Shown: positions 1 through 12,064 of the stretch, in pieces | How the letters are laid out: each line of letters begins with the position of its first letter | Position numbering within the stretch: position 1 is the first letter of the stretch | Assembly: GCA_014904845.1 (NCBI GenBank) | Contig: MU119603.1 | Span: forward strand, 1 to 39,443 | Direction of reading: 5' to 3' | Length of the DNA: 39,443 nt | DNA from: Acephala macrosclerotiorum | Lineage: Eukaryota > Ascomycota > Leotiomycetes > Helotiales > Mollisiaceae | Notes under the pieces: model-generated | The model's input: the letters and a program-made list of their open reading frames with translations, nothing else | Databases searched by the model: none | What the model was told of the DNA's origin: nothing | Made by a program: the position numbers and the translations under genes

Positions 1-830
1 AATCAAAATTTATTACGAGCGATTATAGTATTTTCAACGATATATCGCAAAATCGATAAAAAAAAAAAAAAGATTAAAATATTGAAAAAAAAAATTTGTT
101 TTAAAAAAAATGTTTTTTTTTGATAAAATATAAAAAAAAAAAAAAAAACAATTAAAAAATAATATTAAAATCAAATCAATTATTAAAATCGTTATCGATA
201 TAATAAAATTCAAACGATACTACGAAATATTTTCAAATTATATTAAGTTTTTGAACGAAAAATTTCAATTTCGTAATACTAAAAATATAAAAAGAAAAAT
301 TAATTACGAGATTTTATTGAAATATATTAAATTAAAAAACGAAAAATTCGAGTTATTATTGAAAAAAAAAAACGATTAAAAAATACGAAATATAAAAAAA
401 AGTATTAATTGTAAAAATAAATCAAATTACAAATTTTTATAGTTTGAAGAAAAGTTTTTATTTTTTTTTGTATAAGAACATATATAAATTCTTAATAGAA
501 ATAAATATTACAATATAAAATGTAACGATAACGAAATTATATAATATCTAGTCGTAAACTAAACGTAGTCTAAACGTAGTTTTTTTCTATAAGTAGTATT
601 TCTATAGCGTAAAAAATAAATTATTCTTTTTTATTTACTATAATTACTACAATAAAATTTATATAAAAAAAATTAATAATAATTAATACAATTTTAATAA
701 ATATATAAATAATAAATTATTTTATAATACTCTATTATATACTTATATATAATACGAATTTCTATATATAAATTATATATCGAATATTATTTAAAATGGA
801 TCGAATAAATCGATTATTTGCAAGGTTACG
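1..830. repeat. AT-rich, RIP-like degraded island (left edge)
   Basis: Very AT-rich sequence with long A and T runs, no credible gene and stops in all frames. Many of the remaining cytosines lie in CpG (acg, tcg). This is the pattern seen more strongly in the 21.0-26.6 kb island. It is most likely an old transposon mutated C-to-T by RIP; no element family can be recognised. The transition to normal composition is abrupt, between about 800 and 900, some 240 bp before the HET gene start. Confidence 0.8.
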
Positions 831-1067
831 AAATTTTTTGCATTTTACTATTGGCTCTTATCTCGCGTTATGTACTACCTATGCACAGGTGCCTTACAGT
901 CTTCAGCTTCGTCAAAGCAAAAATTCTCTTATTCAACACGCCCTTCCTTTAGGACTCCTATCGAATTGAGCTAGGATTTGAAGCCCACCCATCCAACACT
1001 CATTGAGCCTACACCCAGAATTTGCTCCCTGCTTAGTAAGTACGGAACAGACCAATGATTCTTTGCC

Positions 1068-2882
1068 ATGCGTCTTCTTCACACGACAACAAGGCAACTT
1101 GAAGCCTTTCCTGAGAATCAGATTCCGCGCTATGCTATCCTGTCGCATACCTGGGGTACGCCGGCCGAGGAGGCTTCCTTTCAAGATCTGCAAGGGGGAG
1201 CGCCCGGCCCGGTTGACCATCTCATCTTAACCCACTGGACTGCAAGGCCGGGATGGAAAAAGATAGAGGGCGCTTCAGCTCAATCGCTAAAATACGATTG
1301 TCGATATCTGTGGGTTGACACTTGTTGCATCGACAAATCAAGCAGCGCCGAGCTTCAGGAAGGCATCAACTCCATGTTTCGATGGTATGAGTCTGCTGAG
1401 ATATGTCTGGCTTACCTTTCGGACGTCTCTCCAAACCATGATCCCGGGGCTCTCGACTCATCATTCAGGAATGCAAGGTGGTTTACAAGGGGTTGGACTT
1501 TGCAAGAGTTGCTTGCGCCAAAGAATCTTGTTTTCTTTGATCAGGACTGGAATGTACTCGGAACTAAGGAGTCCCTTTCTGGTATAATCGAAGATTTCAC
1601 AGATATCAGTGCTCGCTATATCAACTGGGCCGAGCAATACCCACTAAGCTCGGGTTTTGTTGGAGATGCGTACGAGAGCCTGTCTGAAGCAAGTGTTGCT
1701 GAGCGGATGTCATGGGCGGCAGGAAGGCAGACAACTCGGAAAGAAGATATGGCATATTGTCTTCTCGGCCTGTTCGGTATCCACATGCCGATGCTGTACG
1801 GAGAGGGAGACCGAGCCTTTGCAAAGCTGCAAGAAGAGATCATGAAGACCACAGACGACACAACCCTGCTCTCTTGGGGATACAAGCAAACTTGGGATGA
1901 CAAAGAAGAAGCCGACACGATCTTGGCACCAATTCCTGCATCTTTCAAAAACTGCTATGGCCTCGTCCCAAGCAAGCTGATTGGTTTCCCTCGACCTTCT
2001 TTCTCAATGACCCAGAAAGGATTAGTAGTCACTTTACCCGTGAGAGTAGATGAAAGCCATGACCATATTGTATACTCTATTTTGGCCTGCGGGCCTCGGG
2101 AGTCCATAGATGAGCCGGGCCGTTGCAGATCTTTACTGGCTCTTCCTCTGATCTCTGCGGGCGCATGCGAGGACCAATCCCTTTGGAAGGAGCAGGACGA
2201 GTATCTACGATTCAATTGGTGCTCTCCGACTTTGGTCTCCACAGAATTCCTAGAGGCTGCGAAAGTCAAAACAATCGTAATCAGACGTCCGTCTCGGGCC
2301 TCACAGCAGCTTGTGGAGCTGTCGATTAGACTTCTGCCGCCCCAAGGATATAGTTTGGTCGGGATGTATCCACTACAGCCGATAACGTGGCTCCTGGGAA
2401 CTCGGTTCGTTTCTCTAAACAAAAGTTCTGCAGGTGAGCTTCCATCTTGGATCGAAGCGGCAGGAAGGAGAGACAACTTCCTCATGAAGAGAGATGGCCA
2501 TGATCCTACATTTCATTCGGAAGAGGGCCAACGAATGTTTCACATTAAGACTTCAGTGGGAAGTCTACTTGTGGTTCTTGAATACCAAGCTGCGAGAGTC
2601 GTCTTTGGCGCATCAACGGAATTCTGCCAGGTTACCAATTGCCGTATCTTTGAAATGCCATCGGAGGCTTTTCAGCTTGAGCTGTGTCATGATTTAGCGT
2701 TCACCCAAGACTTTACCCAGCTAAGAGAGATCCAGCCTATTGATCGTCGAGGGGAAGATACCATTTTCAAGGTCAATAGCCAAGACAGACTTGCCTTTGT
2801 TGTTCGGGCCCAGAGCCTTGATAACTTTTTCACGAGAACGAGAACGAGCATCAAATTTTTGACTGTGGAGAGATTTTGTTGA
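1068..2882 (+). CDS. HET-domain (heterokaryon incompatibility) protein
   Basis: Uninterrupted 604-aa frame. The N-terminus (MRLLHTTTRQLEAF, then RYAILSHTWG at residues 21-30) is the classic opening of the large HET family (PF06985). The other conserved blocks follow in order: YLWVDTCCIDK (80-90), INSMFRWYESAEICLAYLSDV (about 100-120), ARWFTRGWTLQELLAPK (136-152) and, near 205-260, RMSWAAGR, the DMAYCLLGLFGIHMPMLYGEG block and FAKLQEEI. The C-terminal 340 residues are the less conserved tail usual for this subfamily. HET domains are known to trigger cell death on non-self recognition in fungi, and their fold has been related to TIR domains; the partner of this one is unknown. The start is the ATG giving the family-typical first residues. 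Many relatives have one or two short introns; none is needed here. It lies about 240 bp from an AT-rich island and converges on the GHKL/DUF3883 gene with a 129-bp gap. Confidence 0.93.
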   Translation: MRLLHTTTRQLEAFPENQIPRYAILSHTWGTPAEEASFQDLQGGAPGPVDHLILTHWTARPGWKKIEGASAQSLKYDCRYLWVDTCCIDKSSSAELQEGINSMFRWYESAEICLAYLSDVSPNHDPGALDSSFRNARWFTRGWTLQELLAPKNLVFFDQDWNVLGTKESLSGIIEDFTDISARYINWAEQYPLSSGFVGDAYESLSEASVAERMSWAAGRQTTRKEDMAYCLLGLFGIHMPMLYGEGDRAFAKLQEEIMKTTDDTTLLSWGYKQTWDDKEEADTILAPIPASFKNCYGLVPSKLIGFPRPSFSMTQKGLVVTLPVRVDESHDHIVYSILACGPRESIDEPGRCRSLLALPLISAGACEDQSLWKEQDEYLRFNWCSPTLVSTEFLEAAKVKTIVIRRPSRASQQLVELSIRLLPPQGYSLVGMYPLQPITWLLGTRFVSLNKSSAGELPSWIEAAGRRDNFLMKRDGHDPTFHSEEGQRMFHIKTSVGSLLVVLEYQAARVVFGASTEFCQVTNCRIFEMPSEAFQLELCHDLAFTQDFTQLREIQPIDRRGEDTIFKVNSQDRLAFVVRAQSLDNFFTRTRTSIKFLTVERFC

Positions 2883-3011
2883 CTGATTTTCATTCTATCG
2901 TGATTTTCTTAGTTAGAAGCTCTCAGATGTACAGTACATCCTCTTGAATTCAAACCGAATATTCCTGATCCTATGCTTCTATCACATGTATGTATGTGAA
3001 GTGAAGTCTGG

Positions 3012-6000
3012 TTAAGCCTCTGCAAGTGGTCGACCTTTGATTTTTCCCTTGCACCGGAACTCCAGCTTGCCGTCCAGGTACTGTCTCCAAGGCTCAATGA
3101 AAATTGCAAGTTCCGGTTTACTCTCTAAGCCGAAGACTCTGACAAGTACGAGCGCATCTGTTGGTTTGGGTTGTGAGGGTCTTCGGCCCATCCGGGACAA
3201 GTGTCGTGCCTGTTTACAAAGTTGTGGTTAGCTGCAAAATATCTCAAGCTTGGACAATGCAATAGCTTACTCTTTCAAACTGCTCCCACGTCAAATCAAA
3301 CTCCTCGGATAACCCTCCATTGGATGATTTCACCTCAAGATACCATGTATCCGGTCTCCGTCCTAGCAGCTTGCCAATGTCTGGATACGTCTGGGCTAAC
3401 TCAGCAGCGAATAGACCATCGGTATCACGAATGGTGAATGCTGGCCCAGATTTTCCATCCTCTTGGACATATGCTGCATCTCCCACCTTTGTGCGATGGG
3501 GGCTGGTCCAGTGTTCTTCGGCGCTATATTTATCGCCTAGAATCTTTTTGATGAGCTTCGAAACCTGCAACATCATATATTATTAGACTCTCCTGCAGCA
3601 ATGAATCTTCTTGGGTATCTTACCTCTAACTCGCCAAGGTATTGCAAGTGCTCGTCTTCCTCTTCTTCCTCTTCGTCTTCCCGGAATGCCCCTGGCATAC
3701 GAAGCCCGTTAGAGGGTAAGAATACGTGGAAACCCAGCTCAGATGGATCCTTGCTGCTGCCAGACCACTTAGAGCCATTTCCAGCCCTTGCCCAACCGTC
3801 CGAGTCCTTGCCGCGGGCAAAGAGATGACCGTGTTTATTAAAGTTGGCACTTGAAATGACGAGAAACCCATAATTTCCCTGTCCAGAGCCACCTTTACCG
3901 AATCCGCCCCAGCCCCCACCACCACTTCCCCTACCACCACCTCCCCCTTTCTTAGTCTTAGCGAGGCTATTCCAATCATAGTCGTCATCATCTGCATCGG
4001 GGTTTCTGGGTATGCCGTGTTTGTCCAAGAACTGGGCAATTTTGGCATCGTCATCTAACAAGAGTACATTAGCTAATAAGCGTATGTGCCAACCGTGTTT
4101 GGTCTGATCCATTCCGAGTGCTGTGCTTAGATTCGTGACAAGTTCTTCTAATGTCCGATCTGTCTCAAAGTACGAGTCTGTCATGTAAATATCGAATTTG
4201 TCTTCCTTCGATATGACTATCGCACTTGCAGGACTCGTTTCGCCTTCTATGTCTCTGTTTTCGTACCGTATTGTGTGCTTTTGTAGGATCTCTTCCGCAA
4301 TAGAAACCTCGAGATTCTTATAAAGAGCCAAGATTGCTTCAGCATCTCTATCGGCGCCACTCTCAATCGATTTCACCAATCTAAGGTGATATTAGCCTCT
4401 TCCACGTAGTATGATTATGCTCTCCCAGTTACTCTTCCTGGTTCTGCCGGCGAATATTACCTGGAGATAAATCGGTACTTAGATCGAAACAAGTCTGTGT
4501 GATGGGGGCTTGGTTCCAGTTTTCCTTCAAAGCAAGGGACAGCCTTAGATGCCATACTTATAAGACGTGGGACCGCGTCGAGCCGCTCGAAGATACATCT
4601 CATCCGAAACAGTTCGTCGTAGTCGAAATCAAGAATAGGCACCTTCTTCCCAAAGATGTCTCGCCAATGACGCCGATCGGCAATGAACCACTCAAAAGCC
4701 GAGAGAACAGACCTCAGTTGCATCTGAGGCTCCCAACTCTGACAAGTAATGGGCCACATTTCAAGTGAAATTAGCTCCCAGTAGTCACTATGGGTAATGC
4801 CCCTCTTGGATATGTACTTGTCCATCGCCATGAGAATCTTTGACATGTACCTGCGCGGATCGTTTATAGTAAAGGAACGAGCTTCGGCGATGAAGTGGGC
4901 TAATTGGACTTCTGAAACGGAAAGTATGTTCTTGAAAAGATGCTCGTTACCTGGATATAGTTCGATCAGGCCGATGCTCTCTCGGAAATAATTGGGGCCG
5001 TTCCAAAGACATCGTTCGATGTGATACCAAGCACCCTCGGTCGTCTCTTTATCATTGCTGTCATCTTCATCATATGTGTCCCGGCTGTCGACAGGAAGAG
5101 CACTAGGCCCCTTGACGACCGGTTCCACCAGAGGCTTCGGGGTGGGCACGAATATGAGACGTCTCTCTTGATGTTGGAAGAATTCTCTAGCGGACTTGTT
5201 AGCGCTCGAGCGAGCCAGAATAAAAGCGTTGGGGGACAGGTATGAGGCTAAATTCCATACCTGACACGTTCCTCATCCTCTCGTTTGCAACGAGCCTCGA
5301 TTTGGTTTAATAGTAACTTCACCCTTCTCAGCTTTACACCTGAAACCAAGCTCGCAAGCTTGTTCAGGCCAAGCAGGTAGAAGTCCACATTACTTTCGAC
5401 CCCAACACCTAACACACGCAAAGCTCGCCAACGCTCGTCTTCGGGCTCCTGAATGCGTAGAAAGGGAAACAGACCATCTGCAGCTAAGACAAGTTCCTCA
5501 ATCGGCAAAAATGAATCGCTAAGTCGTGAATAAGTCCCATCTCTGTAGCTGACCTTTATATTAGATAGTTCCGATATAAGGAGTTTTTTCTCTTCCTCCT
5601 TGTCCTCATCCACTAGGAGTGAGTATGAGTCATTCGGGCTCAGCCACTCTCCGTATTCCTTCCAATTTTCGCGAAGCAAGTCAAGCCAGAGCTCGGAAGA
5701 TGTTGAGTTGATGATGAATTTGAAGTCCGTGCTGAGTTTGTATGGCTTGTCACTCGAGACCAGGCGTGGCACCTTACTTACACCTATATTTTTCTCAAGC
5801 CATTCCACCCAACTGCTCTGGTCGTTGGTGTTTGCCAAGAGGTAGTCCGGGCAAAGGAAGTTGAAGTCGTCCCTGCTCTTGGAAAAGTACGTAGAGGCTG
5901 AGTGTGGTCCTTCGTCATCAATATAAACTTCATTCCCTTTGAGCAGGAGTCCTCGATCTGTTGCAACCCAAAGAGGAATATTGTTGTAGTTATTCCATCG

Positions 6001-7998
6001 TGTAGAGAACAGAAAGTGGACTTGTGCAATCAAGTCGGAGACAGAAACTCCTTCCGGCTGCGATTTAGATGTATGAAGCTGGAGAATAATTTCTTGGACT
6101 GAGGAGACGTCGAAGTTGGTAACTCCGAGATGCGAGTACAACTGGCGACGTGCTGGGTCGCTGGTAACGGCTGGATCTACAATCCACATATCAATGCCTC
6201 TTGGCACAGTTAGATCTAGATCGCCTGGGAAGAAAATACTTCCTTCCCCTGGAGAAATCCATTCTCCTGTCCGCAAACTGATAAGTCGGAGGTCTCGGAG
6301 AGGCTCTAGCGAGTAGTTGTACGGTAGGTTGTTCAGAACTCCAGCGAGCCTGCTTTGCCATTCAGGCGGCTTTTTGGTGAAGTGGCTGAAGGACTCAGTT
6401 ACGAAATCCTTGAAGTCTTTCAGGAAATCGTCGTAATCCATTTCTCGTACGCCAAGTCGCTTTAAATACTTGAAGTCATCCTCCTTGTAATTTCCAGAAA
6501 GGTAGACATGTTCCTTCTTGAGGCTAAGGGTTAAGGGTATGCCATCCCGGTCTTGAAATTTCTCGGGAACATACATAATCATGCCGGGCTTTTGGCAAGT
6601 CTCATTCCAGGCCCTCAGGATCGGTTTCAAAGTGAGCAAGTCACGAATATCTCGCTTCATCCGTTCAAAGAAGCCATCAGAGTCAGAAGCTTCGGGCAAA
6701 TAGCGTATCCATGTGTATCGAAGCACCGTATTGTCGAAGCGCATTGCTGCGTCCACAAATGCCCGAATTAGCCCCTTTCGCAGTTCACTGTTCCACTCAT
6801 TTGATCTTTCCACACCTTCTCGATTCGCAATGAGTAGAAAGTCGGCTTGGATTATGACCTACATCATGTTACTAAAGTTTTGACGACTTAGGGGACAACT
6901 TTTCATCACTTACTGAGAACCCGAAATCATAAATTGGCAAGAATGCAAAAACGTGTTGCGGCACTATCAAGGGCTCTTCCTTTTCGTCAACAGGAAATGC
7001 GAGAATAACCTCAGAAGATTTGACCTTTTTTCTCCTTTCCTCATATGGAAGGTCGGTAATCGTGTGTTTGTAGATCAGATAGCTCGTTGTAACTTTGTCT
7101 TGCGTCAAATTCAACATCTCATACTCGTTCCATCGAGCATTAGTCCGCGTGAAGACGCATGTGCGCAGTCTCTTGTCGCTATCAGCAATGCTGATCTTGA
7201 TAATTCGTAGCCTCTGTAGAAATAGGAGGAATCTCGCATCGAATTCTTCTAAACTGGTCTGTATCTTGGTTTGTGTCTTAAGGCCGTCTTTATCATTCCG
7301 CAGCTGCAAATAGAAAGAAGTCCAGGCGCGACGTTTGTTCACCGGAAAACGCTCGATAATTGGAGTGATCATGCCAAGGTCTGTGTTAGAGTCAAACTTA
7401 AAGTTGTATGCCCTCGACGACACCCAGATAACATCGGCAACTCTGAAGACGGATTTGAAGCCAATGCCCTTCTCCCCAACATACGTGGTCATGTCTTCAG
7501 GTAGCTTCCCAGAGGCCAAATCTAATCTGTTGGATTTAGAGTCTCCAGCTAGCTTCGCCGTCTTTGAGCTCATGCCTAGGCTGCAGATAGCCGTCACGTT
7601 TTCGGGCGAGAAGCCAACCTCGTTGCACTCAACCTGAAGGAAACCACTCTTGTATGTGATAACCATCGTTGGATCTTCGACATTGAACTTACAGTCGTTT
7701 GCATTTTGAATGAGCTCAAGCAAGAAGTGGGTGGGTGCTTGATAAAGCTGATTTGCTAGACTATATTGAAGTCAGCCTCTGGAGGTACCGCATACTTGGA
7801 GAGGTTCGACTATGCAACTCACATTTGGCAGGCTTGCTTGAGATTCTGAACAAGAACAGGATTGCTGTTGCCCTCTCCGTGGCCAGCGCGTATCTCCTGG
7901 AGATGCCTTTCCGCAGCCTCGCGTCCTCCGATCTCTTCCCACTCGGACTCCTGCGATTCTACCGCCTTGGGGGGTAGTGGTGACTTAAATCTGCGCAT
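3012..7998 (-). CDS. Sacsin/NO VEIN-like GHKL ATPase with C-terminal DUF3883
   Basis: Seven exons, read 5' to 3' on the minus strand: 7998-7823, 7760-6914, 6858-5261, 5186-4461, 4380-3624, 3564-3271, 3209-3012. Total 4596 nt, 1531 aa; all joins close in frame with GT/AG ends. After an ILANQLYQAPTHF lead-in comes the GHKL (Hsp90-type) ATP-binding fold: ELIQNAND at 74-81, NEVGFSPENV at 105-114, GEKGIGFKSVFRV at 154-166, and the QADFLLIANREGVERSNEWN segment used by sacsin-like proteins. Residues about 1261-1285 are a glycine-rich linker and about 1345-1355 a run of acidic residues. The C-terminus is a DUF3883 (NO VEIN C-terminal) domain with PDTWYLEVKSS near 1439-1449; its E-V-K triad resembles the E-x-K of PD-(D/E)xK nucleases, which is only suggestive. 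The second ATPase motif has N where Hsp90 has D. Its role in fungi is unknown; a chaperone-like or conflict-related ATPase is possible. The start is the first ATG in frame with the conserved exon; no upstream stop was located to exclude an earlier one. Confidence 0.9.
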
Positions 7999-9408
7999 GT
8001 CTGATGAGAAATCGGTACTGCCAGAATGGAGATGTGTTGAACAAAGATGGTCGAGGGTAATCGCAGGATTTCCTTGCCTTTCGGAGTTTTCCTTTTTCTT
8101 CTTTACATTGATCCTTCTAGGGCATTATCGGCCTGGATTTATCGATTGGCTTTCTTTCGTCCACCTCAGCCTGCTTAGGTGCTTCATCACTGGACGCCCT
8201 GCGCTTCACTGCCACCGCCATGTGGCGCAAGGCAAAATGCTCCTCTTCTGGGCCTACATTTGCTCGGAAAGAGGCGCAAAAGGGACGCACGCAACCTGGG
8301 TGGCCGGAGCGTTGGAGCCCGACCGAGTTGACCGAATTGCATCGACGAGATGTGGGTTTTCATGCAAGCCACGCCAGTCATGACCACTTGGCATGCATAC
8401 GCAGATGACTTACCCAGGCTTCCAGATGGCAACACGAACATCATAGAAAGGAAAGCTGTTCGGCTCCGAAAAATTGGGACACAGGAATTTAAGATGGCTC
8501 CGCTCCAGCTGGTTGTTCAGCCCTAGCCCCTCCTGCCCAGATCAATATCACATCAAAATACCACCAATCTCATTAGGATCCAATACTTTGAATGCCCGAA
8601 GCCTTGGTAAAGGGTCATAGCTAAAGGGACTCTCCCACCCTCTTCTCTTTAGATGAAAAAAGCACTATGGGTGGGTTTTGTTGCGATAGACGAGCTGCCT
8701 GAGGAGCCTGCGCCACGGGTGGTAACAGCCTTGGAAGCTGGACTCCTAGGGTCCAGTAGCGAAGTACCTGAAGCCTTAGAGTCTACCGTCCGCCAGGCTA
8801 GGAGGCCCTATATATACAGCGTACCTGTCCACTGTAGAATTTAGCTTAGCAATAAAAGATTACCTCTAATAATTTATTTTAGGTAGGAGGATCTTATTTA
8901 GGATCCCCGGGAGTCAATTTGGTTTCCTTGAATATAATTGTATAAAGTTAATTTTTCAATAGTAAAATTTATTTATAAAAAAAAAAAAAATTAGTTTTTT
9001 TAATAAGTAATAACTTTAAATATATGATTAGAGTTTTAAACTATTTATTAATTTGCTTTAAATTTTTTTAATATTTAAATACATTATATAATTAATAATT
9101 ATAAATATTGGAATACTAATCACGTGCAGCGCTAGTCTGCATTGGGACTAGTCCAAATTGCGCTAGAGTTAAAATTGTGCTTTTCAATTTTTGCGCACTT
9201 TTTAATAAAATTAATAATAAAATTTTTTTTTTCGAAAATTAATAATCGAGGTTGGTCATTTAAAAGTACTCCAGAATTTTTTGTTTTAGTAAAGTAACTG
9301 CTCAAAAATTGAACACTATTAAAACGGGATTGCTGGCTTCTCGAATGGCAATCCTCCCAAAAGCATTGTTTACGAAGAATCTCTCTCTAATGCTTCAAAT
9401 CCCGGCCC
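7999..9408. other. Intergenic region with a small AT-rich remnant
   Basis: No gene recognised. It carries the 5' flank of the GHKL/DUF3883 gene (about 7999-8450), a 63-codon plus-strand frame at 8653-8844 with no recognisable similarity, and an AT-rich patch at about 8930-9250. The patch encloses a GC-richer segment (9120-9180) with two copies of ctagt/actag around agtctgcattgggacta, possibly a transposon end. A TATATATA stretch lies at 8812-8818. Nothing here supports a confident call. Confidence 0.5.
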
Positions 9409-11517
9409 TCAAACCTGGATCCACCTCGCCATCCACGTCTCCGTAATCTCCTTCGCCTCATCCACCAACCCCATATCCAACAACAACTGCACAGTCCCCC
9501 TCACCGCACTCTCCAACGCCGACCAAATCCAAGCATGCGTATAACTCGTATGCTCGCCCATAAAAACCGTCTTCATCTCCGTCCTAAAATAAGCCGGCAA
9601 ATATAATTCTTGCTGCCCGGCAGCCGGGGCAGCCCAGTCCCCTGCTTGGAATTCATCATCTGCCCAAATTTTGCGGCTGTAAGAGCCGGTGAATTGGTCG
9701 GATGCTACTTGGCCATGAATGTCGACGATAGCACGCTGGACGAGGGATACGTGCTCGGTGTCGGTGAGCGCGCCGAGGGATTGGCAGGTGGTGCCGCTGA
9801 TGTAGGAGGCGAGGAGGACGCCAGGGCCGGTGCCGTTGAGGTTGTAGGAGGGGTAGCAGATCGAGCCAATTGCGGGGATGGAGGTACTTCCACAACCTCC
9901 GAAAATTGGCTTATCCAAGTGCTCCCAGAATCGAGTTTCGTACTTTAGTGCAACCTTGCAAGAAGTCACATACTGCATGGTGTTAATAGCGCGTTGGAGG
10001 AGGGAGGAATATTCTGGGAGACGCCAGAGTCGGACTTTGGTGAATGGGACGGCGGTGATGACATAGTCAAAATCAATCGTATCTGCCTCTTGCTGGAATG
10101 GATTAGGTCGATACCCGACTTTGACCTTGTCGGTGGTTTCGTCGTAGGAGATTTCTTGGATGGCGGTGTTGAACATGGTTCGGTTCTCAACAAGCGGAGT
10201 GAAAGCAAGCGGTAACCGGTTCAAGCCTTGATCAATAGTCTTCCAGCTGCTGGCATCGAAGTAAACAGAATCGTAGTACCAGGAATCGTAATTGTCGGAC
10301 AGAGTATCGATCTCATCTGTTATGTCGTTGGAAGCGCCGAGGACGTACTTGATGTAGCCGGATTCGGAGAAATCGAGATAGCCGGCGTCGACAGCTGAGC
10401 GGTGGGCGGCGAAGACGTTCTTGGCTGCTGCGAAGAGCTTGTCATTTGTGAGGTTCATAAAGTTGTCGTATCCATCTTCAGCAATAGCGACAGCTGTCGC
10501 GTTTGAGTAAGTGGTTGTGGAATTGCTCTCGGGGGTATTGGAGTTGTTTTGAATCCATCTGATAACTAGTCAGCGGATTTCACTTGCATATTGGGCTCCG
10601 AAACTTACTTGATGAAGTTAACCACGTACTCGGATGAGTTTCCATTCATCTCATTGAGAACGTCGGCGAGCTGGAAAACCATCTTGTGATCGTTGATCTC
10701 AACTGTCTCATTGCCCAACGTTAGATCGACAGGGAATCTCATAGGTCCCATCTCTTGATACTGATACTCGGACCCGGTCGTATTGTCAAGATAAGCAGTA
10801 TGGACTCTACCACCCAACCTGCTAGAAGCCTCAATGATTTTCCAATCATGAAAGCTAACAGACTCGAGAAGTAACTGAGTTTTATTAACAAAATCCAAGG
10901 ACGATTGAAGCGAAACTCACAGAACTCATCAACCCCGACATCCCCGCCCCCAAAATCCCAATACTCTTTGTCTTAGCCTGCGCAACAAACGTCTCATTCG
11001 GCTCCTTAGCAGCCAAATACTCCACCCCATCAAACCACGGTCCCTCCGCATCGCCAATCTCACCAAGCACAATACTATCCCTTCTACTCCGCCTCTTCAT
11101 CACAGTCACGGGTGAAGATCTTCCAACTAGATCTTCACCAGAGTAAGCGAAGAGACAGCCTCCATCGTGTGCATTTTCTGGGACGAGCCAGACGAAGCGT
11201 TCGGGTCGTTGGTCGGCCCAGTCGCCGTGGCGCTTGGCGAAGGGGTGGGAGCCTACAGTTGTAGAGCCGATTTGATGGTGATGGGATTCTTTGGGGTGGG
11301 AAATGGGAACATCGCAGGAGCCGTAGTGGAGGGAGAGGGGGCCGGAGAGGGGAAGGGTGTAGCTGATGTGGATATTGGCTATGCCGGCGGCTTCGACGGT
11401 AAGGGGCTCTTTGAAATCGAGGGTTTCGTGACGGGGAATTAGGGGTGTGCTGGTTGAGGGTGAGATGAGTTGGGCGCATAGGAGAAGACTGTTGAATGTG
11501 GGGCGAAAGAAACCCAT
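9409..11517 (-). CDS. Secreted FAD-dependent L-amino-acid oxidase
   Basis: Three exons on the minus strand: 11517-10921, 10874-10609, 10558-9409; 2013 nt, 670 aa, both introns short (46 and 50 nt) with canonical ends. The dinucleotide-binding motif SIGILGAGMSGL (near 188-198) interrupts the frame at intron 1 and continues as WKIIEASSRLGGRVHTAY, the Rossmann beta2 and GGRVHT signature of the flavin amine oxidase family (PF01593). The C-terminus has TVFMGEHTSYTHAWIWSALESAVRG, the FAD/substrate-closing motif. An N-terminal hydrophobic stretch (MGFFRPTFNSLLLCAQL) and several N-x-S/T sites (NNS, NST, NAT, NLT) point to secretion. Length and the extra 180-residue N-terminal part match fungal L-amino-acid oxidases, which deaminate amino acids to keto acids with release of ammonia and H2O2 and are usually induced under nitrogen limitation. 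An in-frame extension to 11607 lacks the signal-peptide-first order, so the ATG at 11517 is preferred. Confidence 0.9.
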
Positions 11518-11637
11518 GGTTGTTGACTTGAAAGACGGTATAGTTGGGAGGGTGGCGGGGTGAGTAAGGAGTAGCCTTATGTACGACTTCAACGTGTACA
11601 CTTTCAACTGTGCGACTTTGACGGAAGGAAAGGCAGG

Positions 11638-11645
11638 TATTTATA
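11638..11645 (-). promoter_or_regulatory. TATA box of the L-amino-acid oxidase gene
   Basis: On the gene's strand the sequence reads TATAAATA, about 121 nt upstream of the start codon at 11517. This fits a fungal core promoter with a 5' UTR of roughly 60-90 nt. The match is direct; its function is inferred from position. Confidence 0.5.
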
Positions 11646-11912
11646 CCCCAACCCTCAAGGCAAGATCTATTTGGACCGTCATATTTATTTGCCCTAGATT
11701 CCACTTAAATTATCTGCTTCCCTTCTGCCCCTCCTCAAGTCTCTGCCCGTCTCCATCGTGCCCTTCACTTTCGCCGCGCGCTGCTCAGATTTCAAGAGCC
11801 TTTTCATGCTTAGAGGTTGAGTGACAAACTACAGATGCACCGGAATAGGAAGGTCAACTGATTTTGGTTGTCTTCTCGAAGTAATCACTGGACGAACTAG
11901 AAAAAATATTCA

Positions 11913-12064
11913 AGATAAGTTCGGCAAGCAGCTGTTGTGCCAAGAGTGGAGGCACCAAGCAGAGGGCCACAAAGGTGGAAATCGCTAAGGAAAGATAACC
12001 CTGCATTAGCAGCCCGTGGGAATGCAGATGAGTGACTCAATAGGATATATAAAAGTTCTTATCG
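11913..12064. promoter_or_regulatory. Cluster of three GATA-factor (HGATAR) sites
   Basis: AGATAA at 11913-11918, AGATAA at 11993-11998 and, on the minus strand, CGATAA at 12059-12064, that is 396-547 bp upstream of the L-amino-acid oxidase start. NIT2/AreA-type nitrogen activators bind pairs of such cores, and fungal L-amino-acid oxidases are known nitrogen-catabolite-regulated genes. Single cores occur by chance, so this is suggestive only. Confidence 0.3.

Noticed and set aside
1616..2485. Minus-strand frames of 110 and 176 codons inside HET gene 1
   Set aside because: Fully overlapped by a well-recognised HET protein on the other strand; no domain of their own.
7862..8383. 173-codon plus-strand frame opposite the first exon of the GHKL gene
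   Set aside because: Its start overlaps a conserved coding exon on the minus strand and the rest has no recognisable similarity.
8653..8844. 63-codon plus-strand frame near an AT-rich patch
   Set aside because: No motif, no convincing context; possibly transposon-derived but not supportable.
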